Below, piece by piece: positions 7,522 to 14,476 of a stretch of DNA of 33,461 nucleotides. Source of the DNA: an uncultured Eubacterium sp. (GTDB lineage Bacteria > Bacillota > Clostridia > Lachnospirales > Lachnospiraceae); contig URKY01000027.1 in the NCBI GenBank assembly GCA_900548465.1, forward strand, positions 1-33,461. The letters run 5' to 3'. The translations under genes and the position numbers were made by a program. Positions within the stretch are counted from its first letter, which is position 1. Each line of letters starts with the position of its first letter. The notes below the pieces were generated by a model that was not told the DNA's origin, ran no database searches, and was given only the letters and a program-made list of their open reading frames with translations.

Positions 7522-9537
7522 TTATACTACAAACCCAATTGTCTTATTATTTTTATTTTCCTTTATCGGCATTTCAATATCAGCAGCAATTATTGTTGAT
7601 AGATCATTTTTGGAAATAGAATCATAATCCTTTTGAAGAAGTCTTTTTGCCTGACACATTCGTGCTTTTTCAATCACATTTCTAACATACCTTCCATTGC
7701 CAAAATCTTTATTTAAAGCTGCAATTTTAAATACGTCATTCAATTTTTTCATTGCCTTGTTTGAAATTGTTATTCCTTTTTTATTTGCCATCAGTTTTGC
7801 AATTTTGCATAATTCCCCGGTCGTATAATCTCTAAAAGGAATATGATAAGCAATTCTGGAACTGAGTCCAGGATTTCTTTGCAAAAATCTTTCCATTTCA
7901 TCTGAATAGCCTGCAAATATAACAATCACCTCATTCCTATAGTTCTCCATCTCCTGAACAATAGTATTAATTGCTTCATCACCATAAGAACCCTTTCTGT
8001 CATCAACTAAAGAATATGCCTCATCAATAAATAAAACACCTCCCTTGGCTTGTTTAAATTTTTCTTTAATAATAGGTGCTGTCCAACCAACATATTTTCC
8101 TACCAAATTTGCTCTTCCAACTTCCACTAAATGGCCTTTTGAGAGAATGTTGTTATCTTTCATTATTCTTGCAAATAATCTGGCTACACTAGTCTTTGCA
8201 GTACCTGGATTTCCTGAAAACATCATATGCATTGCCGGTTGATCTATTGGCATTCCTTTATCGGCAAAAAGTTTCTGTGCTTTAAAATAATCCAGTGCTT
8301 TATTGATTACTTCTTTCGCTTCATTCAAACCTATCATTTCCATTAATTCTTTGTATGCATCACCACTAACTTTTTCTTTGGAAACATATTTTTTTGCACT
8401 TATTACGTTCTCATATTGTGGAAAAATACTTGTCTTTAATTTGTTGTCATACCATTCATCAAATATTTCCCGCAGGTCAGGTGCTAAATACTTATCGTTT
8501 TCATCCAATTTTTCATATAGATGATTGTCAACTTTTATGCCAATGTTATTTGCTATATTGCTTAAAAATTCTTTTGCTTTCTGCCCGGATACAAAATCTT
8601 CTCTTATTTCAATCATTGTGGTGTTTCCAATGTTCTCAAATATGTATTTTTTTATAGTTTTGCATTCACGTGGTAAACAAAATATAGTCAAAACATCATT
8701 CCTATATTTTTTCATTTTTCTACATATTTTTTCAATCAAATCATTTATTTCATCAGCAAGGTCACTTTCATTCGCATGACCATAAGATTCAATTTTCCAA
8801 ATAACTGCGCCTCCTATGTTGCTATTATATACCGCATTGATAAAACCATTTGATAATTCATAATATTGACATACCTTTAAATAGAAATACCTTTTATTAA
8901 AAAGTCTGTTATTGTAATATAACGCAGATAATAATTTTTGGCTCAGTTCTCTATTTATTTTTTCATCATCCGTTTCAATCATGTAATGTACGGGATGTCC
9001 CATAATTTTGACTTCAGATTTTTGTTTATATATTCTATCTAATTCAGGAATAAATGTTTCCGTAGAAATATATTTTTGAGCGCTATCATATATTTCGTTT
9101 TTACTAAATTTATCTATTATTTTTTCTTCATAATTTTGTTCTCTATCACTCCTGCTTAACTTTATCAGACAAAAATTCTCAAGTATCTCATAATAATTTT
9201 CTATATAACGCATTCTCAAAGCTGTATCCAATAGATTCTCTAACTTTTTAAAAATAATTTCTTCAATTGTAATATCCTTTATTTGAAATTCAATTTCATT
9301 AATATAATTATCCACAAATTTATCAATATTCTTTTCATTTACAATAATAGCTCCTATTTTAATTATATTTTCTGTGGCACTAACCATAAAAAAGAAGCCA
9401 TTTTCCTTAAAGTTTTCATTAAACTCTCTACTCTTGTTAAAAATTTTTCTTCTTGTTTCTTCACTAAAGTTACGATTTTCATTTTTTTCAGTCCATTTTT
9501 CATCGACCATAACACCTTCAATTCTAAAGTACTGCAT
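7522..9537 (-). CDS. Tandem AAA+ ATPase, CbbX/SpoVK type, with degenerate first module
   Basis: The chosen start at 9537 (MQYFRIEG, 671 aa) has GGAGG six bases before it; the upstream ATG at 9561 has no such site. The C-terminal half is a CbbX/SpoVK-class AAA+ domain. It has Walker A GNPGTAKT (442-449, Ala for the usual Gly), pore-like LVGKYVGWTA, Walker B VLFIDEAYSL (501-510), sensor 1 VIFAGYSDEM, an arginine finger in NPGLSSR and sensor 2 GNGRYVRN. Residues about 180-345 look like a second, decayed copy. GGAVIWKIESYGH lines up with Walker B, KYRNDVLTIFCLPREC with sensor 1, and NIGIKVDNHLYEKL with the small-domain helix, while the P-loop is absent. The N-terminal 170 residues are unrecognised. 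Such ATPases remodel partner proteins, usually as hexamers; the likely partners are its island neighbours. Confidence 0.85.
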   Translation of the reverse strand: MQYFRIEGVMVDEKWTEKNENRNFSEETRRKIFNKSREFNENFKENGFFFMVSATENIIKIGAIIVNEKNIDKFVDNYINEIEFQIKDITIEEIIFKKLENLLDTALRMRYIENYYEILENFCLIKLSRSDREQNYEEKIIDKFSKNEIYDSAQKYISTETFIPELDRIYKQKSEVKIMGHPVHYMIETDDEKINRELSQKLLSALYYNNRLFNKRYFYLKVCQYYELSNGFINAVYNSNIGGAVIWKIESYGHANESDLADEINDLIEKICRKMKKYRNDVLTIFCLPRECKTIKKYIFENIGNTTMIEIREDFVSGQKAKEFLSNIANNIGIKVDNHLYEKLDENDKYLAPDLREIFDEWYDNKLKTSIFPQYENVISAKKYVSKEKVSGDAYKELMEMIGLNEAKEVINKALDYFKAQKLFADKGMPIDQPAMHMMFSGNPGTAKTSVARLFARIMKDNNILSKGHLVEVGRANLVGKYVGWTAPIIKEKFKQAKGGVLFIDEAYSLVDDRKGSYGDEAINTIVQEMENYRNEVIVIFAGYSDEMERFLQRNPGLSSRIAYHIPFRDYTTGELCKIAKLMANKKGITISNKAMKKLNDVFKIAALNKDFGNGRYVRNVIEKARMCQAKRLLQKDYDSISKNDLSTIIAADIEMPIKENKNNKTIGFVV

Positions 9538-9613
9538 AATCGGCCTCCATTCCTTAATCATCCGTTTTAAAATGAATTAGTTTTAACATGTATCTTTTTC
9601 TCACATAAAGTAT

Positions 9614-9652
9614 AAAAAAATAGATGAGACATTTTTGCCTCACCTATTTTTT
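9614..9652 (-). terminator. Hairpin terminator of the zinc-ribbon/LRR gene
   Basis: An AAAAAATAG(A)TGAG(A)C stem pairs with GCCTCA(C)CTATTTTTT around a T-rich loop, with A and T runs outside. It lies about 20 bases after the stop of the 461-aa gene, and upstream of the AAA ATPase. Confidence 0.75.
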
Positions 9653-9672
9653 GCGGTATTCATTTAACCTGA

Positions 9673-11058
9673 TTATACAACACTTTCCCCCCAATGCTTG
9701 CATACACTAAGTTCCTTTAACGAAGACGTCCCATATGGAGCTAACCAATCCCTCTGGCTGTTTCCAAATTTTTGTATACACTCTTTCAGGTTTAAAGCCT
9801 CTTCCGTATCCATATATTTTTCTATATATAATTCTCTCTTATATCGCACGTTCCATGACCATGTTTCTGCCTTCGTTAAACCTAAATACTTGTACCATAT
9901 TGCAAGATTTTCATTTTTTTCCACCGTTTTTAACACCAAAATAATGCCACTTGAACCTATTTCCACATTTACCGGCGGTTGTGCCGGAATTTCTTTACAG
10001 TCTAACCCATACTTGCGGGCATATAAAAGTCCTTTAGAACCCGCAGCACAATATACAGTCGGTCCTGTCCTCTTATTATAATTTTCTAATATGTTATTAC
10101 CATAATTTCCATATATATTCTTATTACAATCTCCAAATATATTCTCACTTAATATTTCTACATTCGAATGAATTGTTATCTTAGATAAATATGGAATATC
10201 AAATGCATTTTCACCTATCGAATACAAATTATATGGTAGTTCTATTTCTTTTAATTTGGTATCGGAAAAAGCTCCATAGTTAATGTGTACAACACTTTGC
10301 GGAATTGTAATTTCCTCTATTGCCGTATTTGAAAGCATATTTTGACTTATACACTTTAAGTTTTCGGGTAATAGTACATTCGTTAAACTTTCACATGATG
10401 AAAATGCAAATAATCCAATCACCCTTACATGGGGTGGTATTGCAATTTCTTCTAGTGCACAGCCACTAAATGCAAAATCGCCTATTTCCAATAAACTCTT
10501 AGGCAACCGCACTTTCTTTAATCTGCTACAACCTTTAAATACACTCTTTCCTATATATTTACAACCCTCCTCAAAGATTACTTCTTCTAAATTAACACAC
10601 TTTTCAAACACAGAATTCCATATGCCAATTACAGGCTTTCCATTTATATGTGATGGAATAACTATCTTCTTATCATTAAAACCATTGTATTGATTTATCA
10701 GCAGGTATTTTCCATCCTCTTCTGTACTGAAAATATTTTTATTTACATTAACAGTATCATTAAATTTTGGTCTTATAATCTTTTTTCCACATTTAGGACA
10801 ATACGCAAATTCCTTCTGTAATGTTGTGTAGCAAAATTCACATTCTAAATCAGTATTAACATATCTACTTTCGTATTCACTATTTTCTTTTTTATACTTT
10901 GTGATTTCTTCCTTTAAATTTTTAATTACTTCTAACTGAGTTTTCTTTTCTTTCTCAAGCTGAGTTTTCTTTTCTTTCTCAAGCTGAGTTATCTTATTTT
11001 CCTGCTCATTAATAATTTCATTTAATTCAATTTTAGTGCTAAAAAATCCCATTTTCAC
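9673..11058 (-). CDS. Coiled-coil, zinc-ribbon, BspA-LRR protein without signal peptide
   Basis: The 461-aa product starts at GTG 11058 (AGGAAAG five bases upstream) or at ATG 11052. The order of domains is as follows. A charged coiled coil (about 10-65) carries repeated TQLEKEKK. A zinc ribbon CEFC-x10-CPKC spans about 74-91. BspA-type LRR_5 repeats span about 110-330 (for example IVIPSHINGKPVIGIWNSVF, VRLPKSLLEIGDFAFSGC, IAIPPHVRVIGLFAFSSC). The typical LRR cap is AGSKGLLYARKYGLDCKEI. A C-terminal domain of about 110 residues is unrecognised and rich in Trp and Tyr (LAIWYKYLGLTKAETWSWNVRYKRELYIEKY). No export signal is visible, so it should be cytoplasmic. It forms its own transcription unit upstream of the AAA/phosphatase pair and could recruit partners to that ATPase, which is inference. 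Confidence 0.78.
   Translation of the reverse strand: MKMGFFSTKIELNEIINEQENKITQLEKEKKTQLEKEKKTQLEVIKNLKEEITKYKKENSEYESRYVNTDLECEFCYTTLQKEFAYCPKCGKKIIRPKFNDTVNVNKNIFSTEEDGKYLLINQYNGFNDKKIVIPSHINGKPVIGIWNSVFEKCVNLEEVIFEEGCKYIGKSVFKGCSRLKKVRLPKSLLEIGDFAFSGCALEEIAIPPHVRVIGLFAFSSCESLTNVLLPENLKCISQNMLSNTAIEEITIPQSVVHINYGAFSDTKLKEIELPYNLYSIGENAFDIPYLSKITIHSNVEILSENIFGDCNKNIYGNYGNNILENYNKRTGPTVYCAAGSKGLLYARKYGLDCKEIPAQPPVNVEIGSSGIILVLKTVEKNENLAIWYKYLGLTKAETWSWNVRYKRELYIEKYMDTEEALNLKECIQKFGNSQRDWLAPYGTSSLKELSVCKHWGESVV
10936..10991 (-). repeat. 24-bp tandem repeat inside the coiled coil
   Basis: Two perfect copies and one partial copy of a 24-base unit encode TQLEKEKK. The unit is 8 codons, so copy-number change keeps the reading frame and lengthens or shortens the coiled coil. 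Confidence 0.85.
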
Positions 11059-11082
11059 ATGCTCTTTCCTACTTATTTTAAT

Positions 11083-11278
11083 TTATCCAACCATATCATT
11101 GATACTTTCTACTATATGCATTTTCTGTTCCTGATTATTGTCTACTGTTTGCATTACTTCACTCTGCTCTGAAATTCCCATTACTTTTTCAACTTCCGCA
11201 AGATTATCTTCACAGGTATCTGCCAGTGCTTCGCAATCAATGTAATCCGTTAACGCATATAAGCAATTTTCCCTCCGC
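11083..11278 (-). pseudogene. 3' fragment of an unidentified gene at the island edge
   Basis: One minus-strand frame is open from about 11278 to a TAA at 11083. It reads ENCLYALTDYIDCEALADTC, then EDNLAEVEKVMGISEQSEV, and ends HIVESINDMVG. It lacks a usable start codon and is preceded in frame by a stop. The acidic, codon-like composition suggests the C-terminus of a deleted gene. The remaining 200 bases up to the M16 gene hold only AT-rich sequence and its promoter. The fragment probably marks the end of the island. Confidence 0.45.
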
Positions 11279-11418
11279 TAATCATTAATATTTAAATCAA
11301 TTCCAAAAATATAAGCATTTTCTCCGATTCTTTGCGTTCTTTTTTATTATATTCTATATAATAAATACTTTCAATCAAAACAAAGTAAATGCTAAATTGC
11401 TAATTTAACCAACCTTGT

Positions 11419-11447
11419 TTGTTATGCCGAAATATATATGATAAAAT
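11419..11447 (+). promoter_or_regulatory. Probable promoter of the M16 peptidase gene
   Basis: TTGTTA (11419-11424) and TAAAAT (11442-11447) are separated by 17 bases and lie about 54 bases before the start codon. Spacing is ideal for a vegetative sigma factor, and each box is one or two bases off consensus. Confidence 0.5.
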
Positions 11448-11500
11448 ACAATTAATATACCATTATGAATTAAAAGTTGCGCTTCATTGGAGGAAAGTAT

Positions 11501-12757
11501 ATGAAAACTTTCAAACTAAAAAACGGAATCACCTCAGTCCAATATCCAATCAATAATAAAAAATCAGTGGAAATAGCATTATATATTAGAATTGATGATA
11601 TTGAGGACTTTAAGCCCGGGATTGCTCATTTTTTAGAGCATATACATTATAGACAATTGGGAAATATGAACCAAAAACAAATTTATGACTCTCTTAATCG
11701 GATGGGAACTTATTTGGATGGGGCAACCTATAAAAAAATGATTAAGTTTTATGTAAAAGTCAGACCTCAATATACCAAACCAATTTTGAGGTTGTTTGAA
11801 GAAATACTTAAGACATATAACTGGACGGAAAAACAATTTGAAGATGAAAAACAGGTTGTTTTAAGTGAAATTAATGAAAAAGATGACGAAACATACTTTG
11901 AATCAATTAATTATAAATTAATCTGGGGTGATGGGTTCTTATCAAAACCTATTCTTGGCGAATATGATGATATTGGGCAACTGACATTGCAGGAGCTTGT
12001 TGACTATAAAAAGAAGATTTTTATTTCTCAAAATTTAGCACTAATTGTTACCGGTAATTATAACGAGACGGAGTTAAATGATTGTCTTAACGAAATTGGA
12101 AATATTGAACTTAACAACTATAGTCCACTACAGAAAAACATTGTTGAAAATAAAGTACAGTTTCATAGAAATCCGGATATCGTAATAAAGAGAAATAAAG
12201 CATGGTCATCCGTTGATGTTAGAATCAATATAGACATCGATTCTGATAAAGTGAAGGAAAACGAAAGACTATTTTTAAGTAGTATTATTGGTGGCGGAGA
12301 CGGTTCCATACTAACGCAGGAATTGCGTGATAATATGGGATTGGTTTATGATGTTTATTCATACATAGAATCCTCTACCCTACTTTCAATTGAATTTAGT
12401 GTTGATTGTGAAAAACTTGCATCGTGTTTGAAAACAATAATAGATATGCTAAAAAATATGGGAACAATCATCACTCAAAAAGATATTGATACAAATATAG
12501 CGTATTTTACTGATAACCTGTGGTTTTGGGAAGATGAAGATGAAAAAATAAACGATTACCTTGGAGAAGAATTTATAGAAAAGAAAGAATTTACAACCAT
12601 TGAAGAACGCATTAAAAGCAATGGGACTCTTTCCCTAGAAAGAATGCGCGAAATAGCCGACTTTATATTTCAACCGGAAAACCTTTCTTTATCAATTATT
12701 GGCGATGCCCAAAATGTAACTAAGAAATCAGTAATGGAAATGTTTGTGGAATGGTAA
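11501..12757 (+). CDS. M16-family zinc metallopeptidase
   Basis: The start at 11501 (MKTFKLKNG) follows a TTGGAGGAAAG site; the in-frame ATG 24 bases upstream lacks one. The 418-aa product carries the inverted zinc motif HFLEH (43-47). The third ligand is probably Glu123 in VVLSEINEKDDE, 76 residues later, as in the insulinase/mitochondrial processing peptidase family. The C-terminal half has the non-catalytic M16 domain signature (GGGDGSILTQELRDNMGLVYDVYSYIE). Bacterial single-chain M16 enzymes of this size act as pairs or dimers that degrade or process short peptides. No partner M16 gene and no RiPP precursor is visible beside it, so the substrate is unknown. It is transcribed alone toward the DMT gene, 88 bases away. 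Confidence 0.88.
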   Translation: MKTFKLKNGITSVQYPINNKKSVEIALYIRIDDIEDFKPGIAHFLEHIHYRQLGNMNQKQIYDSLNRMGTYLDGATYKKMIKFYVKVRPQYTKPILRLFEEILKTYNWTEKQFEDEKQVVLSEINEKDDETYFESINYKLIWGDGFLSKPILGEYDDIGQLTLQELVDYKKKIFISQNLALIVTGNYNETELNDCLNEIGNIELNNYSPLQKNIVENKVQFHRNPDIVIKRNKAWSSVDVRINIDIDSDKVKENERLFLSSIIGGGDGSILTQELRDNMGLVYDVYSYIESSTLLSIEFSVDCEKLASCLKTIIDMLKNMGTIITQKDIDTNIAYFTDNLWFWEDEDEKINDYLGEEFIEKKEFTTIEERIKSNGTLSLERMREIADFIFQPENLSLSIIGDAQNVTKKSVMEMFVEW

Positions 12758-12845
12758 CCACCCATATTGCCAATATTTCCATTAAATGCTAAACTAAACC
12801 TTGTCGCCTTGGCGATAGCTTTATAATAAACACGAGGTAATACAA

Positions 12846-13778
12846 ATGAAGCAAAAGCAAATCCGCAACTCACTAATATTAATTATAACAGCATTTATCT
12901 GGGGTGTGTCTTTCGTATCCCAGAGTACCGGTGGCGATGCAATGGGTCCATATGCCTTTAACTGCATCCGTTCATTTATCGGTGCTGCTTTCATTCTTTT
13001 AATAATGTTTGTGTCGGATAAAATCGGATTAGGTACAATGAAACCTGAGACAAAGGAAGAAAAGAAGACGCTTATTAAGGGTGGCATTTTATGCGGTATT
13101 TTTTTATGCCTTGCAACCAACCTTCAGCAGTTAGGTATTTACCTTGGAACTTCAGCCGGTAAGGCAGGTTTTCTTACTACCTGTTACATACTTCTCGTTC
13201 CTATATTAGGATTATTTTTCAAAAAGAAATGTGGGTTAAATATCTGGATTGGTGTTTTGTTTGCGGTAGCAGGTTTGTATTTCCTGTGTATTAAAGGTTC
13301 CTTTAGCATTGGACTTTCAGATGGATTAGTAATGATTTGTGCATTTATTTTTGCAGGTCATATTCTTGTGGTAGACCATTTTTCCCCTCTAGTTGATGGG
13401 GTGAGATTGTCATTTATACAATTTTTAACCTGTGGAATTATTACCGCTGTGCCTATGTTTATAGTAGATATGAAACATTCCATAGCCGGTATTATCCGGT
13501 GGGCTCCTACCATGACTACAAGTGCTGCCTGGATTAGTCTTTTATATGCCGGTATTATGTCATGCGGTGTTGCATACACCCTTCAGATTATCGGACAAAA
13601 CGGATTAAACCCTACTGTTGCCTCACTTCTTATGAGCCTTGAATCAGTATTTTCAGTTGTGGCCGGATGGATTATTTTAAATGAAAAAATGGGACCCCGC
13701 GAGTTATTTGGATGTGCCCTCATTTTCGTGGCAATCGTACTGGCTCAGATCCCATTTCAAAAAAAGAAATCAAAATAG
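12846..13778 (+). CDS. EamA/DMT-family membrane transporter
   Basis: The 310-aa, strongly hydrophobic protein has about ten membrane helices arranged as two EamA repeats. The first begins SLILIITAFIWGVSFVSQ. The second begins at GLVMICAFIFAGHILVVDHF and ends with VASLLMSLESVFSVVAGWIILNE (given only as the region at about 260-282), the typical last-helix signature. An ACGAGGTAATAC site precedes the ATG. The family exports or exchanges metabolites such as amino acids, and the substrate cannot be read from sequence. It is convergent with the HAD gene, and its terminator overlaps the end of that gene. Confidence 0.88.
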   Translation: MKQKQIRNSLILIITAFIWGVSFVSQSTGGDAMGPYAFNCIRSFIGAAFILLIMFVSDKIGLGTMKPETKEEKKTLIKGGILCGIFLCLATNLQQLGIYLGTSAGKAGFLTTCYILLVPILGLFFKKKCGLNIWIGVLFAVAGLYFLCIKGSFSIGLSDGLVMICAFIFAGHILVVDHFSPLVDGVRLSFIQFLTCGIITAVPMFIVDMKHSIAGIIRWAPTMTTSAAWISLLYAGIMSCGVAYTLQIIGQNGLNPTVASLLMSLESVFSVVAGWIILNEKMGPRELFGCALIFVAIVLAQIPFQKKKSK

Positions 13779-13793
13779 TATTAAAACATACTC

Positions 13794-14456
13794 TTATAAG
13801 ACCTGCAGAATTTCCCTGTATGAATTAATATACAGATCTGCGGTCTTTTTTATTTGTTCCTGTATGTTTTCAGATTTTGGGTCGCTAACTGCCACAACCT
13901 TGAAGCCTCCTGTTTTAGCCCCCTTTATGGCTGTCAATATATCCTCAAAAACTACGCTTTCCTCTACATCTGCATTTATGCGTTTGGCAGCCTCCAGATA
14001 CACGTCAGGAAATTCCTTTCCCCTTTCTACTTCCCCTACAGTTACAATATCGTCAAAATAATCAATAATGTTCTCTCTCTCTAATGTAGGAATGAACAAT
14101 TCCCTGTCTGAAGAAGTAGCCACTGCCATCTTTATTCCCCTGTTATGTGCCTTCTGAAGAAAATCCTTTACAAAAGGCTTGCACTTAATGTGGTTATGAT
14201 ATTCAACCTTTGCCATTTCAAGCCATTCATTTACAAGGTCTTCCGGCGTTTCATTTTTCAGGTTAAATCTTTCTATTGTGTAGACTGCGGTGCGGTAAGC
14301 TCCCATTGGTGAAATAATCTGCATATAATCTTCCGGAACTTCAAAGCCTCTGTCTCCCAAAAACTTTTCATCTATATCCGCCCATACGTTTGTGCTATCA
14401 ATCAATGTTCCATCCAAATCAAATATAAAGCCTTTTGTATCTCTAAAAATTTCCAT
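13794..14456 (-). CDS. HAD-family phosphatase, beta-phosphoglucomutase-like
   Basis: The 220-aa product has HAD motif I FIFDLDGTLIDS (11-22, nucleophile Asp), a helical cap typical of subclass IA, motif II VATSSD, a motif III lysine in AIKGAKTGGFKVVAV, and a motif IV acid in ESVVFEDILTA. This fits the group of soluble sugar-phosphate or nucleotide phosphatases related to PgmB and Gph. It lies 20 bases after pepF and has its own AAAGGAAAAAAC ribosome site, so the two are co-transcribed. The specific substrate is not predictable from sequence alone. Confidence 0.85.
   Translation of the reverse strand: MEIFRDTKGFIFDLDGTLIDSTNVWADIDEKFLGDRGFEVPEDYMQIISPMGAYRTAVYTIERFNLKNETPEDLVNEWLEMAKVEYHNHIKCKPFVKDFLQKAHNRGIKMAVATSSDRELFIPTLERENIIDYFDDIVTVGEVERGKEFPDVYLEAAKRINADVEESVVFEDILTAIKGAKTGGFKVVAVSDPKSENIQEQIKKTADLYINSYREILQVL
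13798..13851 (+). terminator. Long hairpin terminator overlapping the 3' end of the HAD gene
   Basis: An outer stem AAGACC(T)GCAGA with TCTGC-GGTCTT encloses an inner stem CTGTAT/ATACAG and is followed by TTTTTTA on the plus strand. It ends the DMT transcript. The whole structure lies inside the last 18 codons of the convergent HAD coding sequence. Confidence 0.7.
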
Positions 14457-14476
14457 GTTTTTTCCTTTAGTATTTT

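Noticed and set aside
9538..9561. Eight-residue N-terminal extension of the AAA protein
   Set aside because: The strong GGAGG lies between the two ATGs and fits only the downstream start at 9537.
3060..9652. Integron cassette array with attC sites
   Set aside because: Units contain one to three genes, the hairpins lack the paired core sites of attC, have A/T flanks typical of terminators, and no integrase is in view.
11092..11500. Riboswitch or attachment site upstream of the M16 gene
   Set aside because: No stable conserved structure or direct repeat pairing with the left part of the window was visible; only a promoter could be supported.
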